DNA from: Burkholderiaceae bacterium
Lineage (GTDB): Bacteria > Pseudomonadota > Gammaproteobacteria > Burkholderiales > Burkholderiaceae
DNA length: 16,997 nt
Direction: 5' to 3'
NCBI GenBank assembly: GCA_023253905.1
Contig: JALREG010000068.1
Location: 1 to 16,997, forward strand
In this document: piece after piece, positions 8,085 through 15,230 of the stretch
Layout of the letters: every line of letters starts with the position of its first letter
How positions within the stretch are numbered: position 1 is the stretch's first letter
Made by a program: the position numbers and the translations under genes
Notes under the pieces: generated by a model
Database searches by the model: none
Told to the model about the DNA's origin: nothing
The model's input: the letters and a program-made list of their open reading frames with translations, nothing else

Positions 8085-8262
8085 GGGAGGCTCCTTCGAG
8101 AGTGAGCTGGGACGATAGCGCGGTCGCCGATGAGCGGCAAATTGCCCCGACCTGGTGCGTGGGGCATCTGGTGCCCTGTATGGATGCTCCACTGGGGCCT
8201 TTGGTTGCGTGAAGAGAGGGGGGCCAGTACCATCCGAGCCGGCAACTACCCAAGACACCATA
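8085..8262. promoter_or_regulatory. Divergent control region between the two transporter operons
   Basis: This 178-nt gap separates divergent operons, so both promoters should be here. Two short perfect inverted repeats stand out. GGCAA-A-TTGCC is at 8136-8146. GGGCA-TCTGG-TGCCC is at 8162-8176, 16 nt after the first ends. Repeats of this size and spacing could be operators for a shared regulator, but no regulator gene is in the window and no clear promoter hexamers were identified. Confidence 0.35.
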
Positions 8263-9417
8263 ATGAAAGTCATCATCTCTGGCGCAGGGCCAGTCGGTCT
8301 CACCACAGCGCTCGCGCTCGCACGCGAGGGCATCGGTGTCACCATCCTAGAGCGTGCTGCTGAGCTCGCAACCGATCTGCGCGCTTCGACCTGGCACCCG
8401 CCCACGCTCGACATGATGGGCGAACTGGGTCTGGTTGATGAGATTCTGCGAGATGGCCTGATCGCGCGCACCTTCCAGGTGCGTGATCGTCAGACCGGTG
8501 CGATCGCCGAGTTTGACATGGGGTTGCTGAAGGGTGAGACCGATCACCCGTACCGGGTGCAATACGAGCAATTCCGGTTCACTCAACTGGTTGCCGCAAG
8601 GCTTGCCGCGTTTCCGCATGCCAGTCTCGTGTTCAACGCCAAGGTGGCGTCGGTTTCTCAGGACCCTGAGCATATTCGGGTCACCACCGAAGACGGCACG
8701 GTCCATGAAGCTGACTGGTTGATTGGCTCGGATGGCGCCTACAGCTCCGTGAGGACTGCGCTCGGTATTGAGTTCCCCGGGCTCACCTTTCCCGAGCGGT
8801 TCTTTGTGGTCAGCACGCCGTTTCCGTTCGAAGATCACCTCAACCGCCTGTCCTACGTCAACTACGTAGCAGACATAGATGAGTGGTGCGTGCTCCTCAA
8901 GGTGCCGGGGCTTTGGCGCTGCCTGTTTCCCACCAGTGAGGAGAGCGACGAAGAGGTGCTCGCTTCGGGTGAACGCCGGCTGCAGGGTGTGTTTCAAAAA
9001 GCCGAGCCCTATGAAACGCGACACAAGACGCTCTACCGTGTGCACCAGCGTGTTGCGGAAACCTACCGCAAAGGGCGGGCGTTTCTCGCGGGCGATGCGG
9101 CGCATCTGAATAATCCGATCGGCGGCATGGGCATGAACGGCGGTCTGCATGACGGGCTGAACCTGGCCGGTAAGCTGATCGAACTGAATCGCACCGGCGC
9201 CGATCGTCTGGCCGAGTACGAGCCTGAGCGTCGTCCGGTGGCCGTCGAACACATCAACGCGACCACCGCGCGGAACCGTGAAGTGCTCGCTGAGCGTGAT
9301 CCCGCGGCGCGCAAGCGCAAGCAGGATGAACTCTGCCGCACCGCAGAGGATCCGGTGGCGGCCAAGGCTTACCTTATGAAGAGTTCAATGATCAACACTC
9401 TGCGGAGGGCTGCATGA
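8263..9417 (+). CDS. FAD-dependent monooxygenase, PHBH-like group A flavoprotein
   Basis: Enzymes of this family use NAD(P)H and O2 to hydroxylate aromatic or related substrates through a flavin C4a-hydroperoxide. Seen: 384 residues with the N-terminal FAD motif GAGPVG (7-12) in a beta-alpha-beta fold ending ILER. The DG motif is GSDGAYSSVR (155-164), and the second FAD motif is GDAAHLNNPIGGMGMNGG (277-294). It is single-domain and lacks the thioredoxin-like C-terminal domain of MhpA/phenol 2-monooxygenase types. The frame is open from 8155, but ATG 8263 places the FAD motif at the usual distance from the N-terminus; the ribosome binding site is weak. Its stop overlaps the start of the TAXI gene, so the two are translationally coupled. 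The coupling suggests it acts on the imported substrate. Exact substrate unknown. Confidence 0.9.
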   Translation: MKVIISGAGPVGLTTALALAREGIGVTILERAAELATDLRASTWHPPTLDMMGELGLVDEILRDGLIARTFQVRDRQTGAIAEFDMGLLKGETDHPYRVQYEQFRFTQLVAARLAAFPHASLVFNAKVASVSQDPEHIRVTTEDGTVHEADWLIGSDGAYSSVRTALGIEFPGLTFPERFFVVSTPFPFEDHLNRLSYVNYVADIDEWCVLLKVPGLWRCLFPTSEESDEEVLASGERRLQGVFQKAEPYETRHKTLYRVHQRVAETYRKGRAFLAGDAAHLNNPIGGMGMNGGLHDGLNLAGKLIELNRTGADRLAEYEPERRPVAVEHINATTARNREVLAERDPAARKRKQDELCRTAEDPVAAKAYLMKSSMINTLRRAA

Positions 9418-9419
9418 TG
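9404..9419 (+). promoter_or_regulatory. Ribosome binding site and overlapping stop/start for the TAXI gene
   Basis: GGAGG at 9404-9408 serves two consecutive ATG codons at 9414 and 9417. The monooxygenase stop TGA is at 9415-9417. ATG 9417 has the better 8-nt spacing and ATG 9414 has 5 nt. Either choice overlaps the stop and indicates coupled translation. Confidence 0.6.
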
Positions 9420-10376
9420 GTTCACGGGTTTCGCCTGTCACTACGCCTGGCCGCGGGTCTGATCGCAGCCACGTCCGCCGTTGTTGCCTCTGCACAGGTG
9501 GTGGGTCTTGGCACCACGCAGACGGGAGCCACTTTCCAGCTGGCGACGGGCCTTGCGAAGGTGGTGTCGGATAAAGGCGGAATGCAAATGCGCACCCAGC
9601 CGATGGCGGGTGCCGCGCAATACGCGCCGCTGGTCAATCGCGGCGACATCGAGTTCGGTATTTCGAACGTGCCGGAGCTCCACTACCTCATCGCGGGCAC
9701 CGTCATTACCGAGCGTCCGAATCCCGACCTTAGGATGGTGGCGCGTATCGTCCCTTGGTACAACGGACTTGTGGTCAAGAAAGACAGCGCCATCCGCAGC
9801 CTCGCCGACCTGAAGGGGCAGCCGGTACCGGCAGGATTCACCGGCAATCCTTTGGGAAAGGTTCTGATTACTGGGTACCTTGCGAATGCCGGGATGACGT
9901 TTGAGGACACGCGGCAGGTCCCGGTTCCGGCCTTCCCGCGGATGTTTGACGCGTTCAAGCAGCAGCAGACGGTCACCTCCATCGGTACCATCGGCATGGC
10001 GCAGCTGCGTGAGTGGGATGCCGCGCTCGGCGGAGTCAGATTCATCCCCTTCGACCCTGCGCCCAGGGCGGTCGAAGCAATCACCCGGCACGTTCCCCAC
10101 AGCAGGGTTGAAATGGTTCAGCCGGCGCCAGGACGGATCGGTGTTGATCAGCCCACGACCATGTTGGTGTATGACTACGCGTTGTGGGCCAATGTGAAGG
10201 TCAGCAATGAAACCGTGGCCAAGGTCGTGCGCGCGCTATTCGCCAACGAAGCCGATTTGAAAGCGGCAGGGCCGTTGTTTGCCGAGTTCGAATCCAAACG
10301 GATTGGCGACAACACGGGCGTGCCGTATCACCCGGGAGCGATCGAAGCGCTGAAGGCGTTGGGTCTGGCGCGCTGA
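9414..10376 (+). CDS. TAXI family TRAP transporter solute-binding protein
   Basis: This is the periplasmic receptor of a TRAP-associated extracytoplasmic immunogenic (TAXI) system, which feeds a fused permease. Seen: 320 residues beginning with a signal peptide (hydrophobic core LRLAAGLIAATSAVVASA, cleavage near SA-QV at 27-29). The TAXI-typical start GLGTTQTGATFQLATGLAKVV follows. Then come the PLVNRGDIEFGISN segment, a central VKKDSAIRSLADLKGQPVP segment, and the C-terminal LFANEADLKAAGPLFAEF. TAXI proteins are unrelated to DctP in sequence, so this is a separate receptor from the one at 7083-8084. The gene overlaps the monooxygenase and is followed after 63 nt by the fused permease. Known TAXI ligands are few (glutamate or 2-oxoglutarate-like compounds have been proposed); the ligand here is unknown. 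Confidence 0.92.
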   Translation: MMVHGFRLSLRLAAGLIAATSAVVASAQVVGLGTTQTGATFQLATGLAKVVSDKGGMQMRTQPMAGAAQYAPLVNRGDIEFGISNVPELHYLIAGTVITERPNPDLRMVARIVPWYNGLVVKKDSAIRSLADLKGQPVPAGFTGNPLGKVLITGYLANAGMTFEDTRQVPVPAFPRMFDAFKQQQTVTSIGTIGMAQLREWDAALGGVRFIPFDPAPRAVEAITRHVPHSRVEMVQPAPGRIGVDQPTTMLVYDYALWANVKVSNETVAKVVRALFANEADLKAAGPLFAEFESKRIGDNTGVPYHPGAIEALKALGLAR

Positions 10377-10378
10377 CC

Positions 10379-10400
10379 CTGGCGTTCCGGAAGCGCCCAG
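10379..10400 (+). other. Intergenic hairpin between TAXI receptor and fused permease genes
   Basis: CTGGCGTT (10379-10386) can pair with AGCGCCCAG (10392-10400), with one bulged C and a CCGGA loop. It begins 2 nt after the TAXI stop codon and has no U-tract. Hairpins in this position often protect the receptor mRNA or cut expression of the downstream permease. That role here is inference. Confidence 0.35.
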
Positions 10401-10439
10401 TCTCCGGTTCAAGTCTCTCCCGCTTCTGCGCCATCCATC

Positions 10440-12347
10440 ATGATTCGGTTCTCATCTGGGCTAGGCGTTTTTCTCGCTCTGGCGGGATTGTTCTGGGCGA
10501 TTGATGCGCCCACCTGGTTGAACTGGTTCATCTATCAGGAACAGTTCATTGCCGGCGCGCTCGGTGGTTCACTGTTCATCGCGTTCGCGGGGCAGGCGTC
10601 CCGGCGGGCAGGGGTCGAGCCATCTGCCGCGCGCCTCCTGTTTGCCCGCTTCATTCCAGCGGGCGTGGGTCTGACTGCAGGGCTCTGGCTATGTGTGCGC
10701 TATCCCGTGCTGCAAGCCGATGTGATTGGCAATGAAACCGAGGCGATCGTTCTGGCGACGATCCTGCTTGTGCTGTCGCTTGAAGCGTGTCGCCGATCCG
10801 CAGGCAGCGTCCTCACCATTGTCTTCGGTGTGTTTTTTGCGTGGGCCCTGTTCGGCTATTTGCTCCCTGGCATGCTCGCCACCAAGCAGGTGTCGCTAGC
10901 GCGTCTCCTGCCGTACCTTGCGCTTGATACGTCCAGCATGCTGGGCGCATCGCTCATGATCGCTGCCACCACGGTACTGGTATTCATGTTTTTCGGCCGA
11001 ATCCTGCAGAACTGCGGCGGCGCCGAGTTTTTCACTGACATCTCCACCGCCATGTTCGGGCGTTATCGCGGCGGCACGGGCAAGGTGGAAGTGGTGGCCT
11101 CGGCTTTGTTCGGGACGATCTCGGGCAGCGCGGTGGCCAATGTGATGTCCACGGGCATTATCACCATTCCCAACATGAAGAAGGCGGGCTACACGCCGCA
11201 AACGGCAGGTGCGGTGGAGGCGGTTTCTTCCACCGGCGGGCAGATCATGCCCCCCGTGATGGGCGCCGCTGCATTCCTGATGGCTGAGAACCTGCAGGTG
11301 CGCTATGCCGAAGTGGCGCTCGCGGCACTCATTCCCTCGCTTTTGTTTTACGTGTCGATCTTCGTCCAGGTTGATCTTGAGGCGGCGCGGCGAAAGATCG
11401 GTGGTATCGACCCCGCCGAACTTCCCAAATCGGGCGATGTGTTCCGGAGGGGGTGGTTCTTTACCATTCCGTTCATCGTGCTGTTTGCCCTCATGGCCAC
11501 GACCGATGTTCAGGCTGAGCCCGCTGTGTTGCTGGGTGTTGTGGCCATGCTGCCGTTCGCATTCCTGAAGGGCTACGGCGGCAAGCGCCTGAGCCTGCGC
11601 GGCATGTTGGAGGCGTTGATCGCCACCGGTCGCGATGCGGTCGACATCATCGTCATCTGTGCGGTGGCGGGTGCGGTGATCGGGTTATTGAACATCAGCG
11701 GATTGAGCCTCAGTCTTTCCCTGGCACTTGCGAAACTGGGCGAGGGCAACGTCATGCTGCTGCTTGTTGCGGTGGCGGTGATGTGCCTGATTCTTGGCAT
11801 GGGTCTGCCCACGACCGGGGTGTATCTGCTGGTGGCAGTGATTGCGGCGCCTTCCCTCGTACAGCTCGGCGTGCCGCCGCTTGCCGCGCACATGTTCGTG
11901 TTTTTCTTCGGATGCCTGTCGATGATTACCCCACCTGTTGCGATGGCGGCGTTTGCAGCAGCCCATATTGCGCAGACCAGCCCGGTCCAGGTGGCGATGA
12001 CCGCCTGTCGCCTCGGCTGGCCAGCGTTTGTTGTTCCGTTTGTCTTTGTATTCAGCCCCGGGCTGCTGATGGGTGGCGGGGCGCTGGTGATTGTCGTGTC
12101 GCTGGTGGCGGCGTGTGCAGGAGTCTGGATGGGGTCGGTGGCCTTGGCGGGTCAGTTGACGAGGCCTCTGCCGTGGCCGTCGCGCTTCGCAGCAGCGCTA
12201 TCGTGCGCGCTCCTTCTCTATCCGTTTGAGGCGAGTCTGGCTGGTGCCTTGATGAAAATTGCCGGTGCGGCGCTTTGTACAGCGCTTGCGGTGCGCGAGT
12301 TTCGGGTGGTCCCTTCTTCGGCCGCTTCCGGAACCGATGCGCCCTGA
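10440..12347 (+). CDS. TRAP transporter permease, DctQ-DctM fusion (TAXI type)
   Basis: This inner-membrane permease fuses a small DctQ-like part (about residues 1-165) to a large DctM-like part (about 170-560) and ends in further hydrophobic segments. Seen: 635 residues, normal for the fused TAXI-TRAP group. The DctM half has GTISGSAVANVMSTGIITIPNMKKAGYTPQTAGAVEAVSSTGGQIMPPVMGAAAF split across helices. Its partner motif is LILGMGLPTTGVYLL and later CLSMITPPVAMAAFAAAHIA. ATG 10440 gives a start directly in front of a first membrane helix; no good ribosome binding site is visible. Its receptor is the TAXI protein 63 nt upstream. An SDR gene starts 22 nt downstream, so all are likely one operon. 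Confidence 0.95.
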   Translation: MIRFSSGLGVFLALAGLFWAIDAPTWLNWFIYQEQFIAGALGGSLFIAFAGQASRRAGVEPSAARLLFARFIPAGVGLTAGLWLCVRYPVLQADVIGNETEAIVLATILLVLSLEACRRSAGSVLTIVFGVFFAWALFGYLLPGMLATKQVSLARLLPYLALDTSSMLGASLMIAATTVLVFMFFGRILQNCGGAEFFTDISTAMFGRYRGGTGKVEVVASALFGTISGSAVANVMSTGIITIPNMKKAGYTPQTAGAVEAVSSTGGQIMPPVMGAAAFLMAENLQVRYAEVALAALIPSLLFYVSIFVQVDLEAARRKIGGIDPAELPKSGDVFRRGWFFTIPFIVLFALMATTDVQAEPAVLLGVVAMLPFAFLKGYGGKRLSLRGMLEALIATGRDAVDIIVICAVAGAVIGLLNISGLSLSLSLALAKLGEGNVMLLLVAVAVMCLILGMGLPTTGVYLLVAVIAAPSLVQLGVPPLAAHMFVFFFGCLSMITPPVAMAAFAAAHIAQTSPVQVAMTACRLGWPAFVVPFVFVFSPGLLMGGGALVIVVSLVAACAGVWMGSVALAGQLTRPLPWPSRFAAALSCALLLYPFEASLAGALMKIAGAALCTALAVREFRVVPSSAASGTDAP

Positions 12348-12369
12348 TCTTTGAGAGGGTTCGCTTCCC

Positions 12370-12627
12370 ATGCCTGCTCAGACCATGAGCCATCACCCGT
12401 CGCTCAGGGGGCGTACCGTGCTGATCACCGGCGGAAGTCGCGGAATCGGCCGATCCTTTGCTCTGGCGCTTGCCAGGGCTGGCGCCCGCGTGGCCGTCTG
12501 CGGGCGAAATGCCGAGTCGCTCGATCGTGTGCTGCTCGATCTTCGAGCACAGGGCGCGCTCGATCCCCTGGCTGTTGTCGGCGATGTCTCGAGACGGGCG
12601 GACAGCGAACGCATTGTCGAGGAAGTA
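12370..12627 (+). CDS. Short-chain dehydrogenase/reductase, N-terminal fragment cut at the junction
   Basis: This is the first ~85 residues of an SDR, an NAD(P)-dependent oxidoreductase of about 250 residues when whole. Seen: TVLITGGSRGIGRSFALALARAGARVAVCGRN (16-47) with the TGxxxGIG cofactor loop, then the VVGDVSRRADSERIVEE segment (69-85) that normally leads to the NNAG strand. After residue 85 the frame stays open to 13,209 but is exactly antisense to ettA. The NNAG motif, the catalytic Ser-Tyr-Lys and the rest of the fold are therefore missing. Start is ATG 12370 or ATG 12385; a GAGAGGG lies rather far upstream. It sits 22 nt after the fused permease, so in an intact source genome it would be the last known gene of that operon. 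As it stands it cannot be functional. Confidence 0.85.
12613..12627. other. Junction between two unrelated sequence blocks (15-nt shared stretch)
   Basis: These 15 nt read I-V-E-E in the SDR frame on the plus strand and Y-F-L-D-N in the EttA frame on the minus strand. Both fit their families. Immediately right of it the SDR homology ends and EttA antisense begins. Immediately left of it the EttA homology ends (family continues V-A-G-W, here A-F-A-V) and SDR begins. Both genes therefore lose their 3' parts at one point. An assembly chimera or a microhomology-mediated rearrangement would give this pattern. Confidence 0.85.
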
Positions 12628-13290
12628 GCGATCGTGGGTGATGGCCACCACGGTGCCGGGGTATTCCTGCAGGAAGCGCTCCAGCCAGGCCACGCTTTCG
12701 GCATCCAGGTGGTTGGTGGGCTCGTCCAGCAACAGCATGTCGGGGTTGGACAGCAGCAGGCGGCACAGTGCCACCCGGCGCTTCTCACCGCCCGACAGAT
12801 TGTTCACGTCGGCATCCCAGGGTGGCAGGCGCAGGGCGTCGGCGGCGATCTCGAGCTTGCGCTCCAGATCCCAGCCTTCTGCGGCGTCGATGGCATTCTG
12901 CAATTCGCCCTGCTGTTCCAGCAGCGCGTTCATCTCGTCGTCGCTCATCGGTTCGGCGAAGCGGTCGCTGATGGCGTTGAATTCCTCGATCAGCTTCAGG
13001 ATCGGGCCCATGGCCTCCTCGACATTGCCGCGCACATCCTTCGCCGGGTTGAGGGCCGGTTCCTGGGGCAGGTAGCCGATGTTGATGCCGGTCTGGGCGC
13101 GGGCCTCGCCATGATGGTCCTTGTCGATGCCCGCCATGATGCGCAGCAGCGAGGACTTGCCGGAGCCGTTCAGGCCGAGCACGCCGATCTTGGCGCCGGG
13201 GAAGAATGACAGTGAGATGTCCTTGAGGATCTCGCGTTTGGGCGGGACGACCTTGCCGACACGATGCATGGTGTAGACGAACTGGGCCAT
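12613..13290 (-). CDS. ettA: EttA, energy-dependent translational throttle ABC-F ATPase, N-terminal 226 residues, cut at the junction
   Basis: EttA binds the ribosomal E site and gates entry into elongation according to ATP/ADP. Seen: MAQFVYTMHRVGKVVPPKREILKDISLSFFPGAKIGVLGL matches the EttA N-terminus closely. Walker A is GLNGSGKSS (39-47), the Q-loop region GYLPQEP (72-78), the signature LSGGEKRRVALCRLLL (165-180), Walker B with MLLLDEPTNHLD (185-196), and the H-switch AITHDRYFLDN (216-226). Full EttA is about 555 residues, so the P-site-interacting linker and the second ABC domain are missing. The open frame continues to 12,052, but those residues are antisense to the SDR and TRAP permease genes and are not EttA. 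An AGGA lies about 9 nt before the ATG. The gene is divergent from glyA. Identity is near certain; the truncation may be an assembly effect. Confidence 0.92.
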
Positions 13291-13476
13291 AGAAGTATTC
13301 CTGAACTGGGATGGAGGCGGGCGGCATTATGGCACAAGGCAGCTGCGCCGTGATCCCGCCTGCGCACGGGGCAAATGCCCTGGGATTGGCCGACTGAGCA
13401 CTTTCTGAGTGCCGGCGGCAGCCGCATGCAGTAAAATGCCACGCAATTGAAACTTGATCACCCCTGGGGGAAATGC
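13291..13476. promoter_or_regulatory. Divergent ettA-glyA intergenic region
   Basis: This 186-nt gap should hold both promoters. TAAAAT at 13432-13437 is a good -10-like hexamer for glyA, 39 nt before its ATG, but no convincing -35 lies 16-18 nt upstream of it. Two perfect short inverted repeats are present: GGGCA-AA-TGCCC at 13369-13380 and GCACT-TTCTG-AGTGC at 13398-13412. The second lies just where a -35 element would be and could be an operator. GGGGGAA at 13466-13472 is the glyA ribosome binding site and decides the start at 13477. I recognise no riboswitch. Confidence 0.4.
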
Positions 13477-14733
13477 ATGTTTAGCCGTGAAATGACCATT
13501 GCGACCTTCGATCCTGAACTCAGTGCCGCCATTCAGGCGGAAGCCGAACGTCAGGAGCACCACATCGAACTGATCGCGTCCGAGAACTACGCCAGTCCGC
13601 GCGTCATGGAGGCTCAGGGCTCGGTGCTCACCAACAAGTATGCCGAAGGCTACCCGGGCAAGCGTTACTACGGCGGCTGCGAGCATGTCGACGTGGTGGA
13701 GACCCTGGCCATCGAGCGTGCCAAGGCGCTGTTCGGCGCCGACTACGCCAACGTGCAGCCCCATTCCGGTTCCCAGGCCAATGCGGCCGTCTACATGGCC
13801 CTGCTCAAGCCGGGCGACACCGTGCTCGGCATGAGCCTGGCTGATGGCGGTCACCTCACTCACGGCGCCAGCGTCAGCTTCTCCGGCCGCATCTACAAGG
13901 CCGTGCAGTACGGCCTGAACAGCGTCACCGGCGAGATCGACTACGATCAGGTGGAAGCCCTTGCCCTGGAGCACAAGCCGCGCATGATCGTGGCCGGTTT
14001 CTCCGCCTATTCCCGCGTGGTTGACTGGCAGCGTTTCCGCAGCATCGCCGACAAGGTGGGGGCGTATTTCCTGGTGGACATGGCCCACGTCGCCGGCCTG
14101 GTGGCCGCTGGTGTCTACCCGAATCCGGTGCAGATCGCCGACGTCACCACCTCCACCACCCACAAGACTCTGGGCGGCCCGCGCGGCGGCATCATTCTGG
14201 CGAAAGCCAATCCCGAACTGGAAAAGAAGCTCAATTTCGCCGTGTTCCCCGAGAGCCAGGGCGGCCCGCTGATGCACGTGATCGCGGCCAAGGCCGTGTG
14301 CTTCAAGGAAGCCATGAGCCCCGAATTCAAGGCCTATCAGCAGCAAGTGGTGAAGAATGCCCAGGCCATGGCCAACACGTTCATTGCCCGGGGTTTCGAA
14401 GTGGTGTCGGGCGGTACCGACGATCACCTGTTCCTGCTCAGCCTGGTCAAGCAAGGCATCACGGGCAAGGACGCGGACGCCGCGCTGGGCCGCGCCAACA
14501 TCACCGTGAACAAGAATGCCGTGCCGCGTGATCCGCTGCCGCCCTTCGTCACCAGTGGTCTGCGCATCGGCTCGCCGGCAGCCACTCGCCGTGGCTTCAA
14601 GGAAGCGGAAGTGACCGACCTGGCCGGCTGGATCTGCGACATTCTCGACCACATGGGCGATGAGTCCGTGGTGGCCGAGGTGCAGCGCAAGGTCATCGCG
14701 CTGTGCGAGCGCTTCCCGGTGTACGGCAAGTAA
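13477..14733 (+). CDS. glyA: Serine hydroxymethyltransferase
   Basis: GlyA interconverts serine plus tetrahydrofolate with glycine plus 5,10-methylene-THF using PLP, the main source of one-carbon units. Seen: 418 residues, the bacterial length. Hallmarks are [40 protein letters not shown] split by family positions, [11 protein letters not shown], and [18 protein letters not shown]. The PLP lysine is Lys230 in [12 protein letters not shown] (Lys229 in E. coli GlyA). [10 protein letters not shown] and the [19 protein letters not shown] segment close the family pattern. The frame is open from 13447, but ATG 13477 (MFSREM) has a GGGGGAA ribosome binding site 4 nt upstream and aligns with the E. 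coli start MLKREM. nrdR follows after 24 nt, a common neighbour pair in Betaproteobacteria. Confidence 0.98.
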   Translation: MFSREMTIATFDPELSAAIQAEAERQEHHIELIASENYASPRVMEAQGSVLTNKYAEGYPGKRYYGGCEHVDVVETLAIERAKALFGADYANVQPHSGSQANAAVYMALLKPGDTVLGMSLADGGHLTHGASVSFSGRIYKAVQYGLNSVTGEIDYDQVEALALEHKPRMIVAGFSAYSRVVDWQRFRSIADKVGAYFLVDMAHVAGLVAAGVYPNPVQIADVTTSTTHKTLGGPRGGIILAKANPELEKKLNFAVFPESQGGPLMHVIAAKAVCFKEAMSPEFKAYQQQVVKNAQAMANTFIARGFEVVSGGTDDHLFLLSLVKQGITGKDADAALGRANITVNKNAVPRDPLPPFVTSGLRIGSPAATRRGFKEAEVTDLAGWICDILDHMGDESVVAEVQRKVIALCERFPVYGK

Positions 14734-14757
14734 GACGGCTGCGGCCCGGAGCCCTCC

Positions 14758-15213
14758 ATGCAGTGTCCGTTCTGCAACGCGCTGGATACCAAGGTGATCG
14801 ACTCGCGTCTGGTGGCTGAAGGCAACCAGGTGCGACGTCGGCGCGAGTGCATCACCTGCTCCGAACGCTTCACCACCTATGAGACGGCAGAACTGGTGAT
14901 GCCTCGCATCATCAAGCAGAACGGCAATCGTGAGCCTTTCGACGAAAACAAGCTGCATGCCGGCCTGCTCAAGGCGCTGGAAAAGCGACCGGTGAGCATC
15001 GAGAAGGTGGACGAGGCCATCAATCGCATCAAGAACCATCTGCGCGCCACGGGCGAGCGCGAAGTGCCGTCGCGCATCGTCGGCGAGCAGGTGATGCAGG
15101 AACTGCGGCAGCTGGACGAAGTGGCCTATGTGCGCTTCGCCTCGGTCTATCGCAGCTTCAAGGACCTGAACGAATTCCGCGCCGAGATCGACCGTCTGGC
15201 CAACGACAACTGA
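14758..15213 (+). CDS. nrdR: Transcriptional repressor NrdR of ribonucleotide reductase genes
   Basis: NrdR senses dATP/ATP and represses nrd operons by binding paired NrdR boxes. Seen: 151 residues. An N-terminal zinc ribbon has Cys3-Cys6 (MQCPFC) and Cys31-Cys34 ([13 protein letters not shown]), with the basic stretch VRRRREC between them. An ATP-cone follows from about residue 49 ([26 protein letters not shown] onward) and ends with [22 protein letters not shown] 14758 has GGAG at 14748-14751 with 6-nt spacing. It lies 24 nt after glyA and 17 nt before ribD, so it is probably cotranscribed with both. Confidence 0.98.
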   Translation: MQCPFCNALDTKVIDSRLVAEGNQVRRRRECITCSERFTTYETAELVMPRIIKQNGNREPFDENKLHAGLLKALEKRPVSIEKVDEAINRIKNHLRATGEREVPSRIVGEQVMQELRQLDEVAYVRFASVYRSFKDLNEFRAEIDRLANDN

Positions 15214-15230
15214 GTGTCCGGACTTCCGAG

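Noticed and set aside
8347..9252. 301-residue minus-strand open frame
   Set aside because: It is antisense to the FAD monooxygenase, whose three flavin motifs make it the real gene.
12370..13209. 279-residue plus-strand open frame after the TRAP permease
   Set aside because: Only the first ~85 residues are SDR. The rest is the exact antisense of the conserved EttA sequence and is an artefact of the junction.
12052..13290. 412-residue minus-strand frame that would be a short EttA with a novel C-terminal domain
   Set aside because: Residues after 226 are antisense to the SDR and to the fused TRAP permease; the apparent novel domain is not real coding sequence.
13327..15039. 570-residue minus-strand open frame
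   Set aside because: It lies antisense to glyA and nrdR, is His/Gly/Ala/Leu-rich and matches no family. It is a high-GC shadow frame.
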